From positions 316,542 through 380,541 of the forward strand of contig CAUYUJ010015726.1 of the NCBI GenBank assembly GCA_963575745.1: DNA of 64,000 bases, given 5' to 3'. Each line of letters starts with the position of its first letter. Positions within the stretch are counted from its first letter, which is position 1. The position numbers were made by a program, and so were the translations under genes. Positions 19,961 through 29,233 of this stretch are shown in pieces. This DNA is from Prorocentrum cordatum (taxonomy: Eukaryota; Sar; Dinophyceae; Prorocentrales; Prorocentraceae). A model generated the notes under the pieces. It was not told the origin of the DNA. It saw only the letters and a program-made list of their open reading frames with translations, and did no database searches.

Positions 19961-20485
19961 GAGGAGGAGGAGGAGGAGGAGGAGGAGGAGGAGGGAACAC
20001 TCGGCCGAGTACTGTTTTATCATCCTTCTGCGTCGCATCGAGCACAGCGCATGCAAAAAGGAGGGGGAGAGAGGAGGAGGGGGAGGGGGAGAGGAGGAGG
20101 GAGGAGGAGGAGGGGGAGGGGAGGGGAGGGGGAAGGGGGGAGGGGGAGCAGGAGAGGAGGAGGAGGAGGAGAGGGAGGGGAGGAGAAGGAAGGAGGAGGA
20201 GGAAGGAGGAGGAGGAGAGGAAGGAGGAGAGGAGAGGAGAGGAGAGGAGGAGGAGAGGAGAGGAGAGGAGAGGAGAGGAGAGGAGAGGAGAGGGGAGGAG
20301 AGGAGAGGAGAGGAGAGGAGAGGAGAGGAGAGGAGAGGGGAGGAGAGGAGAGGAGAGGAGAGGAGAGGAGAGGAGAGGAGAGGAGAGGAGAGGAGAGGAG
20401 AGGAGAGGGAGGAGGAGGAAAAGGAGGAGGAGGAGGAGGAAGAGAAGGAGGAGGAGGAGGAGGAGGAGGAGGAGGAGGAGGCCCC
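19961..20485. repeat. Purine-strand arrays: (GGA)n and pentanucleotide (GGAGA)n
   Basis: (GGA)n at 19961-19995, G-rich purine variants at 20055-20225, then an almost pure GGAGA pentanucleotide array at about 20226-20410 and (GGA)n again to 20480. The strand is purine-only over hundreds of bases, so triplex or quadruplex formation is possible. The open frames over it are artefacts. Confidence 0.95.
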
Positions 20486-21029
20486 AGGCGCAGAGAATCT
20501 ACGCCACGAGGAGTGCGCAGGCGGCCTCAGGCGCCAGAAAAACCGGTGTGCGGGAAGGCGCGCGGCCAGACCGAGCTGCCGAGGGGGGGGGGCGGCAGCG
20601 GTCCCTCCGGAGAGGCAAGCCGTCGTCCTCTGGGCCGGGCAGAATGCCCGTGCTGTGCCAGGACCGTCGGTGGTCGTCGTCAAGGGGTGCAGGAAGACGG
20701 GCATCGAGTTGGGAGCATGGGGTTGGGAGAGGTGAGAATAGTAGTACCCGTGGGCGGCCAAAGGTATCGTGGATCGCATCCGAATGCTATTGCTCACGCA
20801 CTTCATTCTCCCAACCCCTTCCTCCCAACCCGATAATCGTTCTCCTCAGGGATCTGGCTTCCCAGACAGCGCCAGGCTGTGCCAGGGCATCCTGTGCACC
20901 AGCGCACGTGCGGCACCAGTCCACGGACCAGGGTCCTGCCGAAGTGCACATGCAGCGGGCGACGCAGCATCTGGAAGGCCGCGGCCTGGGGAGAGGGGAA
21001 AGGACGAGGGGCGGAGGCGAAGCGAGGGA

Positions 21030-21250
21030 GGGGTAGATGGGGTCGGAGTAGATGGGGTCGGAGTAGATGGGGTCGGAGGATCGCGCCGCATCGCCGATGC
21101 GGCGCGATGCGGAGTCCGATTCTCTCCACGCCGACGTCGCCGATGCGTCGCCGACGTCGGCGATGCATCGACGATGCATCGCCGATGCATTGGCGATGCG
21201 GCGCGATCCTCTGGCCCCATCCACTCGGACCCCATGTAGGATGCCTCCAG
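21030..21250. mobile_element. Foldback (inverted-repeat) element, copy 1
   Basis: The left arm has three 18-bp direct repeats (GTAGATGGGGTCGGA type) and then GGATCGCGCCGCATCGCC at 21078. The right arm has GGCGATGCGGCGCGATCC ending at 21209 and then the reverse complement of the GATGGGGTCCGA unit. The innermost 23-bp arms match at 22 positions. The core is rich in GCATCG/CGATGC and has TTCTCCACGCCGACGTCGCC. Related copies lie at 33190-33400 and 60298-60665, so this is a dispersed, probably non-autonomous element. Confidence 0.75.
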
Positions 21251-22590
21251 GGAGGCAGGAGGGCGGGCACCCTGGTCCACAGCAACACGGGGAGACGCCC
21301 GAGGGGAAGGCCAGGACGGGCACCCACGACCTGCTCAGCTCGGTGCGGCGGGCAGCGAGAGCAACCAGGCAGCGCGGAGGCGGACGCGGAAGGCCACGAT
21401 GGGCCCCCGCGACCGGCTCAGGCTGACGGAATAGTCAGCGAGAGCATCCGGGGTGCATCTAAGGCGCGGCAGCAGGTGGGAAGGCCAGGACGGGCCTGAG
21501 TCCAGGAGCACCACATCGGCCCAGCAGAAGTTGGGGAAGGAGAAGAACGAATTAGCGAGAGGATCCAGAGTGCCGGCCGCGACGAGGCACCTCCAGGCGG
21601 TCCCGAGACCGGGGGCGCTGGGGGATCTCCACGCCGCGCCCGCGCGGGCTCCACGCCTGGTGCGCTCGTGGGGTGCTAGAGGTGCCCCTGGCCCAAGGTG
21701 CCCCCAGCTTTTCGCCCCGTTTTGGAGCCCCTGGGGCCCCCTGGGCCTCGTGAGGAGCCCTGGAGGCCACGTGGGCCTCCTCGGAAATCCTGGGGGCACC
21801 TTGGGCCGGGGGCACTTCTAGCAACACCTGGTGCGTGGTAAGGCCAGCCGAGCTCCATGGGCGCGTGAGGCCCACGGGCGGGGAGCCCGCGCAGGCGGCG
21901 GCCCCGGGGCAGGCGCGCCAAGAGGCGTCCAAGAGGCCTCCAAGGCGCCCCCCCCCCGTCCCAGAGTCCCAAGAAGCAAAAATCACCCAATCCTTTTTGC
22001 TGGAAACACAGATTCGCTTCCCCAGACAGCCTCCGAGACGGTCCAGGAGGTGCTCCAGCAGGTTCCAAGACCGCGCACGAGGCCCCAAACACGGCCCGAG
22101 AGAGCCCCAAGACGGTTTAAGGGAGCCCCAAGAGGGTTTCAAGAAGGTGCCAGACGGCTCTTGCGGCACTATCTCGGGGGATGCGGTTCCCGACATGCCC
22201 CCAACATATGCTGGGAAGCTTTCAGGACGCTGCCAAGAGACCCCCAGAGGCCCCCGAGAGACAGCGAAAACGTCCCCTTGATTCCCCAAGAGACCCCCAA
22301 GAGGCCCCGACCCAAATGCACCCAGGAGGCTCCCAGGAGGCCTCCCAATAGGCCGCCAGAAGCATATGAGACGTCTCGCGTCTTCATCCTGCACGGCGTT
22401 CCCAGAGAGGCTTCCAGAGGCCCCCACTCACGATCCATCTCAGGACTTCAAAACGCCCCTGAGGAACACGCCGCGAGGCCCCAAGGGGCACCCAAGACGA
22501 CCCGACCTCACGATCTAGCTCAGGGTGTGCCGACATGGGCGGGGCGGCGGGTTGCGAAATTTGGCTTTAGGGTTGTCGGTGGAGCTCCCT
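21251..22590. repeat. Dispersed CTTGGGG-type repeat, reverse orientation, plus unassigned sequence
   Basis: From about 21660 to 22520 the minus strand reads as irregular units around GCCTCTTGGGG, the same family that reads forward at 28080-28480 and 34430-34850. The first 400 bp hold no feature I can name. Long open frames on both strands follow the repeat and have no domains. Confidence 0.55.
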
Positions 22591-24020
22591 GTGGCGTACG
22601 ATCCGTGTTGGGGAGACAGTTTATATGCACGGAGGGACGTGACATTATCCGGCTCCTCCCACTAGGGCCGCACGTGAAGCTACATCCCGCTGGGGCACGA
22701 TCTGTGTGAAGGGTGAGCCGCGATGGGGGGAGGGACGCCATGCAAGCTTTGCCTTTGGATCCGTGGAGCTCACGGGGGGGCACGATCCGTGTGAGGGCGG
22801 TGCCGAAATTGGTGGGGGGACGCTTTGTGAACACTGCCTTCCTCTGGGGCCTTAGGTCTCGGCTGAATCCGCGTGATCCGTACCTGTTGATCTCAAGTTC
22901 AAATAATTTGTGGGTCACTACTTCAGTGGAGCTGTGACCGAGTCGCACCACCCAGTGAATATCAGTGGTGATGAGGAGGATGAAGGAGGAGCGAGGAGGA
23001 GAAGCAGGTTCTTAGAACCCTTCAGATATTTACAAGTCTCCCCGCCCGACTCGCATCGGAGAGAGGGAGAACGCAGGGTACGGGGCAGACAGGGACCCCA
23101 GGGCCCGGTAAGGGTCCCCAGACGCCCCGCATAGTAGATCTAATACATAGATACGTAAGTCAAAATATAAACATGATAGGGTACCAGGGGCCCAGGGCCC
23201 AGGCCGGGACATCCTCCCGGATTCCCCCCCCTTGTGGCCCACGACATGGTTGACCCCTTCCAAGGCCTCCCAGGCCTTCCCCCCGCCGTTCAAACAGCTC
23301 CAGAGGCTACCAGAACGCGACCAGAGCGGCCTGACAGGGCCGAAGACGCTCGAAGAAGACTGTTCAAGAGGCCCCGAAGACGTCTTAAGAAGGCTCCAAA
23401 AAGCGCCCCGAGAGGGCCCTATGAGACCAACATTGCTTCGCTCCACAAGCAAGAAATTGGTTTGGTGACGGAACCATCCTTGTGCAGTCATGTGTAGCGC
23501 AGGGCGCGGGTCCCTCTTCATACAATGCGCGCCGCGGAACTTTCTGCTGCGGAGCACGCGTGCACAGGTGCGCTGAATTCCTTGTGAGGCACGATCCGCG
23601 TGAAGGGTGTACCGAATAATGTGGATGCCCTAGGGCGAACACGCCCTGTGAGGCCGCAGGTGGACCTCTTCAGGGCACGACCCGTGCGCAGCATGTTCCA
23701 AAGTGTATGCAAACCTTACCTCTGGGGCCGTCCCGTGAACTATTTGCGGGCCACGATCCGTGTGAGAGGTGTGCCGAAGTGAGCTGGGCAACGCTATGAA
23801 GCTCCCCTCTGGTGCCACAAATTCAATTACTTGCGGGGCAAGATCCGCGTGAGGGGCGTGCCATTATGCGAACCTTGTGTCTGGGGACGTAGGTCGAGCT
23901 CCCTGTGGGGCGCGATCCCTGTGAGGGTGCGCCGACATGGGCGGAGGGACTCTAAGCCAAGCCACTCTCAGGGGCCGCAGGTGGAGTTCCCTGAGGGGCA
24001 CGATCCGTGTGACAATGTAT
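22590..24020 (+). repeat. Degenerate ~82-bp tandem repeat (CACGATCCGTGTGA)
   Basis: The landmark CACGATCCGTGTGAGGG and close variants occur at 22597, 22696, 22781, 23590, 23676, 23752, 23839, 23911 and 23999. Spacings within the clusters are 72-99 bp, and each landmark is followed by GTGCCGAAAT-like and CTCTGGGGCC-like blocks. About 800 bp of diverged or unrelated sequence separates the two clusters. No gene. Confidence 0.75.
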
Positions 24021-24104
24021 GATCCCAGGTCGAGGGTTCACAGGTTCACCCCCCCCCCATGGGGTGAGTCCCAGGGTTCCACAGGCCCTCCCCCAGACGG
24101 GATG

Positions 24105-24138
24105 AGGTGGGGGGCGACGACGCCGATGCCGACGCTGC

Positions 24139-24192
<54 letters not shown>

Positions 24193-24240
24193 ACGATGGA
24201 CGATGTCGACGACGACGACGAGAACGACTACGCCGACGAA
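24105..24240. repeat. (GCC/GAC)n trinucleotide tract
   Basis: GCC repeats grade into GAC repeats over about 120 bp. Ala- and Asp-rich open frames here are artefacts. Confidence 0.9.
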
Positions 24241-24845
24241 CCTCCCCACACCCACAGGAAGAGGGCGGGGGTGCACCTGCACCCTCCACCACGCCACGCC
24301 CACAGGGCCACGACCATGGGGAGGGGGGGGGAGGATCCCATTCGCGAGGCCTTCGCAAGGCTCACGGGCGTACCCGTCCAGCGGGGGGGGGAAGGTGGGG
24401 GGGGGCAACCTTGGATCATATATGTCCTTCGATGCCCAACACTGTAGACAACAACTAGTCTTGCTAGAACCTAAAAGCGCGAAGCGCGCGCGCGGTTCGT
24501 GTGCGTATTTATTGTTATGTTACAGATGCATTCGTATATGGATTGCACCATCTAGATGGCACAACACAGACTGCGCCATTTAGATTGCACAGCACAACTT
24601 GCGCACGTCGTATGCTTCAACACAAATATAGCACTACCTGCATTCTCCTTTCAAAAAAAAATAGACTCTACCCCCCTCCCGGCGTTATCGGTCCCCCTTT
24701 CGGGTATGTGAATCATATATGAGTATGACCACATGTCCATCCTGAATATGAATGTGCACAATCCACGGGGGGGCGGGTTCCCCCCCTCGGAGGTTCCTTT
24801 GTAAAAAACAGTATGCGGTGACATTGTTTGTTCTAACATAACACT
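24241..24845. other. No gene recognised; G-rich then AT-richer spacer
   Basis: G-rich runs (24315-24410) are followed by AT-richer sequence with short repeats on TTGCACA and GCACAACA themes (24540-24610). No domain in any frame. Confidence 0.4.
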
Positions 24846-25325
24846 TGTCACGAATCCCTGGCAAAAAATGGGACGAAGTGCACACGCGCGCGTCGTCGCG
24901 CGCGCATGCCGAAATCCTTCAAAAACCTTCGGTGACGGAAGGATTTCGCAAACGAGTTTCCAGCAAAAAACATATAAAAAAAAGGGTTTCGCAACACTGA
25001 TGTGCTAAAAAAGCTTCCGCACGAGCTCTTGCGAAATCTTAAGAAAACCATTGATTTTTAAAGATTCTCACAAAATGCTACCAAACGGGCTCCGCGCGCG
25101 CTCATGTCGAAATCTGTCGAACGCCCTTGCGCTTGTGCCGTCGCGAGAATCCCCTGCAAAAAATGGGGACGAAGTGCAGACGCGCGCGTCGTTGCGCGCG
25201 TATGCTGAAAACCTTCAAAACCTATCGGTTTCGGAAGGATTTCAAAATCGTGTGTCCAGAAAACTACAGAAACCCAAGGTTTCGCAACACGGATTTTCAA
25301 CAGCGTGCGCGCGCGCTCTTGCGGC
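24846..25325 (+). repeat. Two diverged direct copies of a ~190-bp unit
   Basis: Copy 1 (about 24846-25040) and copy 2 (about 25139-25325) share, in the same order, GCAAAAAATGGG, GACGAAGTGCA, ACGCGCGCGTCGT, GGAAGGATTTC, GGTTTCGCAACAC and GCTCTTGCG. They are offset by about 294 bp. The unit has no coding signal. Confidence 0.8.
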
Positions 25326-25540
25326 GTCGTCGTCGTCGTCGCCGTCCTCCCTCTCCCGCGTCGTCGTCGTCGTCGCCGACGTCGTCCTCTGTCTTTCCTC
25401 GTGTTCGTCGTCGTCGTCGTCCTCGTTGGCGTCGTGGTCGTTTCCGTCGTCGTTGTCGCCGTGGTCGTCCTTCCTCCTCCTCCCTCGTCGTCGTCGTCGT
25501 CCGTCGTCGGCGTCTCGTCGTCGTCCCTCCTATTTCGTCG

Positions 25541-25575
<35 letters not shown>

Positions 25576-25970
25576 TTCCTTCCTCCCTCGTCGTTGTCGT
25601 CGTCGGCGTCGCCGTCCTTCCTCCTTCTTCGTCGTTCGCGTCGTCGCCGTCCTCCCTCCTCCCTCGTCGTTGTCGTCGTTGTCGTCGTTGTCGCCGTCGT
25701 CGTCCTCCCTCCTCCCTCGTCGTCGTCTTCGTTGGCGACGTCGTTGTCGTCGTCGTCGTCGTTGTTGTCTTCGTCGTCGCCGTCGTCGGCGTCGTCGTCG
25801 GCGTCGTCGTCGTTGTCGTCGTCGTCGTCGGCGTCGTCGTCGTCGGTGTAGTCGTCGTCGTGGTCGCTGTCGTCGTCGAAGTCGTTGGAGACGTCGTCGG
25901 TGTCGTCGTCGTCGGTGTCGGCGGCGCCGGCGTCGTCGTTGTCGCTGTCGTCGTCGGCGTCGGTGTCTTG
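25318..25970. repeat. (GTC)n trinucleotide array
   Basis: About 650 bp of GTC/CGT triplets with CCT and GTT interruptions. All frames are open in places (poly-Val, poly-Arg, poly-Ser or poly-Thr) and none is coding. Confidence 0.95.
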
Positions 25971-25974
25971 GCTA

Positions 25975-26510
25975 AGTACCATCTGGTACCTACCGTCACG
26001 GTCTTGTATTGAGAGTTCTTGCGACAAAGTTGCGGGTGGGAGGGTGGGATGTTTGTACGAGTAGTGGAGAGGACAGTTTCAAGACGGTCAACGTGAATTG
26101 CACGACATAGGTTGCATTACATCCATTGCACAACAGCGATCGCCCCACATAGCTAGCACACCATATATTGCTAGAAACGCACTGGTTGGTTTCCACGCTT
26201 GCTGACATGTAAACTGGTAAATGTGTACGGAGTGAGGGGCTCTGTGTGTCAAAGCGGGGTTCACGTTGGACATGTGCTTGGACTGTCTGAGCATATCTCG
26301 TCGCCGTCATTGTAGCTAGAAGCATGACTTGCATCTCCTTACAAACGGGGCCCTCGCTTGCAGGACCATGGCTCGTTCGTCGTTCAAGGGGGCACCTCCC
26401 GCAGCGCAAATACATGTGTGTTGGTGGTAGGGGTGTGATTCGGGACGGGTCGGCGGCTCGCAGAGAGCAAGATTGAGTCGGCATGAGTTGACGGGTGAGA
26501 GCGAGCGAGT
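25975..26510. other. Spacer without a recognised gene
   Basis: Balanced composition, no repeats of note and no open frame with a motif. It separates two microsatellite blocks. Confidence 0.4.
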
Positions 26511-27632
26511 TCTTCCTCCTCTTCTTCCTCCTCCCCCTCCTCCTCCTCCTCCTCCTCCTCCTCCTACTCTTCCCCCTCCTCCCCGTCTCCTCCATCCGTC
26601 ACTACGCGCCCAGCCCCCCAGCCAGGAGAATGCCACGAGACCGAGGGGCATCACCAAGGACCAGACGTCGTCGTCGTGGTCGCCGTCGTCGTCGTCGGCG
26701 TCATCGTCGCCGTCGTCGTAGCCGCTGTCGTCGTTGTCGTCGCCGTCGGCGCCATCGTCTACGTCGTCGTCAACCTTGCCGCCGTCGCTGGAAGGGGACG
26801 AGGATGAGGAGGAAGAGCAGTGGGAGGAGGGCGATTACGGAGGAGGGCAAGGAGGAGGACGAGGAGGAGGAGGAGGACGAGGAGGAGGAGGACGAGGAAG
26901 AGGAGGAGGACGAGGAAGAGGAGGAGGACGAGGAAGAGGAGGAGGAGGAAGGGAAGGGAAGGGAGGAGGAGGAGGAGGTGGAGGAGGAGGAGGTGGAGGA
27001 GAGGAAGAGGAGATCGTCAGAGTAGGAGAGAGGAGAGAGAGAGAGGAGGAAGAGGAGGTGGAGGGGGGATGAGAAGGATCGAGGATAGATGAGGATGAGA
27101 GGTGAGAGAGGAAAGAGGAGGAGAGAAAGGAGGAAGAAGGAAGATGAAGAAGAGGAGGAGGAGGAGGTGGAGCGGGAGGGGAGGGAGGTGGAGAAGGAGG
27201 AAGTCGAGGAGGAGGAGAGAGGAGGAGGAGGAATGGGAGAGGAAATGAGGAGGATGAGGAGGACGAGGAGGAGAGAGGAGAGACGAGAGAGGACAGAGGA
27301 GAAGGGGAGAGGAGGAGGAGGAGGAGGATGAGGAGGAGGAAAGAGTAGAGAGGAGATAGGAGGAGGAGGGAGGAGAGAGGAGAGATGAGGAAGAGAGCGG
27401 AGAGATGAAGAGGAGGAGGAGGACGAGGAGGAGGAGGAGAAGGAGGAGCACACGAGGAGGAGGAGGAGGAGGACAAGACAGGCGGTGCGAGGAGAGAGAA
27501 TGCGCGAGGATGTACGAAGAGAGAGGAGGAGGAGGAGGAGGAGGAGGAGGAGGAGGAGGAGGGAGAAGTTGTAGCAGGAGGAGGAGGAGGAGGAGGACGA
27601 GGAGGAGGAGGAGGAGGAGGAGCATCATTCCA
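26511..27632. repeat. CTC, GTC and long (GGA)n arrays
   Basis: A CTC tract (26515-26585), a GTC tract (26660-26790) and then a long purine-only strand of GGA/GAGA variants from about 26795 to 27632. Purines switch from one strand to the other within 300 bp. Confidence 0.95.
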
Positions 27633-28079
27633 TAGGCTGCTGCCAGCCGCACGTACCATTGGGTTTTATGCTTTGCTCGGCTAAAATCCACCTGCAGGGC
27701 GTGACATGTGCTGGCGAGCCCAGGCGAGCCCTCTCGCCTGCAAGTCAACCAGCACACGGCGACACAACCACGTGCTTGCTAGACGTACGAGGTTCACCAG
27801 GCGACGATCGGATGTGTCATCCCTTACAGCATGATTATGTTATACATCGTCGTCGTTGTCAGCACTGCCCTGGACGTGCTCCTTGTCGTTCAAATCCTTT
27901 TCGTCCACCTACCACTCCTCCAGGCACTCCATCTTCATCAGCAGTATCGTCCGAATCATCTCTCTCATCCTGCCCCATACCCTCGTCGTCGCCTCACCAT
28001 CATTGTTCGAAAGGCTGACGCCCATCCGCCGACCCCCAAACGAGGCGTGGAGTCAGCGGTTGAGGAGTGGTGGGTGTCT
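27633..28079. other. Spacer without a recognised gene
   Basis: Unique-looking sequence. Short open frames on the plus strand have no domain. Confidence 0.4.
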
Positions 28080-28480
28080 TGGGCACGCCGTGGGGATTAT
28101 TGTGGCCGTCTTGAGGGCTGTTAGAGGGTCTGGCGGAGCCTCTTGGAGACAGTTTTGAAGCGTGCTTGCAGCCGCCTTGGAGCCCCTTTTGGGCCTCTTG
28201 GGACCCCTTGGCGCTTATTGGGGGCCTCTTTTGGGCAGCTTGGGGGCTTCTTGGGGCCTTTGGGGAGCCTCTTGGGGCGTCGCGGCCTCTGGGGCAATTT
28301 TAGGGCGGTCTACGGAGCATCTTGGGCCATCTTGGTGCGTCGGAAGCTCGAGACGACGAAAACCCCACGAACATTAAAGAACCAAAGAAAACCATCGATT
28401 TTTGCTTGTCGGTATCCTCTTGGGAATGCTCGGGGCATCTCGAAGGCGTTTTGGGGCACCGTCTGGGAACGTCTTTGAGG
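28080..28480 (+). repeat. Dispersed CTTGGGG-type repeat, forward copy
   Basis: Irregular units around GCCTCTTGGGG and GGGGCTTCTTGGGG run from 28080 to about 28350. They end in an AT-richer module with GGAAGCTCGAGACGACGAAA. The copy at 34430-34850 ends in a comparable module with GCTGGAAACTCTGAACATG. Confidence 0.7.
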
Positions 28481-29195
28481 GCACGGAAGGCAGATTTGTA
28501 AGCTCCAGAGTCTCCAGGGGTGCGCCAGGCAGCCTGGATGCCCCCCACACCCCACTCCACCCCACCCCGCACCCCCCCCCCTTTAATTCGATTTTGGGCC
28601 CTAGGGGAGGGGGAAGTGGGAGGGGGAACAGCAAATCATCTCCCAGGCCGTCCCACCCCGGCAAGCGGGTGTCGGCGGATATCTACGTGCTTCGCCTCAT
28701 CATCCGAGATGTCATTGTGCCTGTCCTCGCTGGCGCATCTGGCGTGCTAAGTGTGCGAATCTGCACACAGGCGTAGTGCTCACCAAAGCAGGCCAGAGGG
28801 CATGTGGTGCTTCATCCCGACCGCTGGAGCGGCCACTGGAGCGATGGGCGGGTTTCGAGTCGGCCCTGTTGTCGATAGTCGGTCGACGCTCACCTGGGCA
28901 AGCTGCACCGTCGAGGGGTAGGCAGGCGTACCCTGCATCGTCGCTCACTGCTTTTACCTTTGGGCAAGAGACAGGGTGATGGGAATACCTTGCTCTTGTC
29001 GCCTGGACCCTGCAAACAGTGGCCCTGCCTGTGAGGATCGTGTTCCGATCCATGGTCGCCCACCAATCACCCAATCGTCTCCTCCTCGATCAGGTCTTTC
29101 CCGTACCCATCCTACAGCCTGCGCTGGTCTCGTCCTTGACCTTGATTGTTTTTCTTCCACATGATCCCCATCTGCATACTGCTCCTCATCGTCAT
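28481..29195. other. Upstream region of the kinase gene
   Basis: No gene recognised. I see no TATA box or other promoter element I can defend; dinoflagellate promoters are poorly defined. Confidence 0.4.
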
Positions 29196-29197
29196 GA

Positions 29198-29217
29198 TCC
29201 CTCTCCGTATTGGCTCA
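29198..29217 (+). other. Possible degenerate spliced-leader scar in the CDPK 5' region
   Basis: The string CTCCGTATTGGCTCAGG lies 17 bp before the kinase ATG. It can be read as DinoSL with six internal bases (GCCATT) deleted and one A-to-G change near the end. The position is where a leader relict would be in a retroposed gene. The match is partial, so this is a suggestion only. Confidence 0.35.
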
Positions 29218-29233
29218 GGCGCCACCAGCGAGC

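Noticed and set aside
21078-21209. CRISPR-like array from repeated GCATCG/CGATGC words
   Set aside because: Repeats are short, irregular and inverted, have no spacers of constant length, and the genome is eukaryotic.
26835-27757. Minus-strand Pro/Ser/Leu frames
   Set aside because: Complement of the long GGA array.
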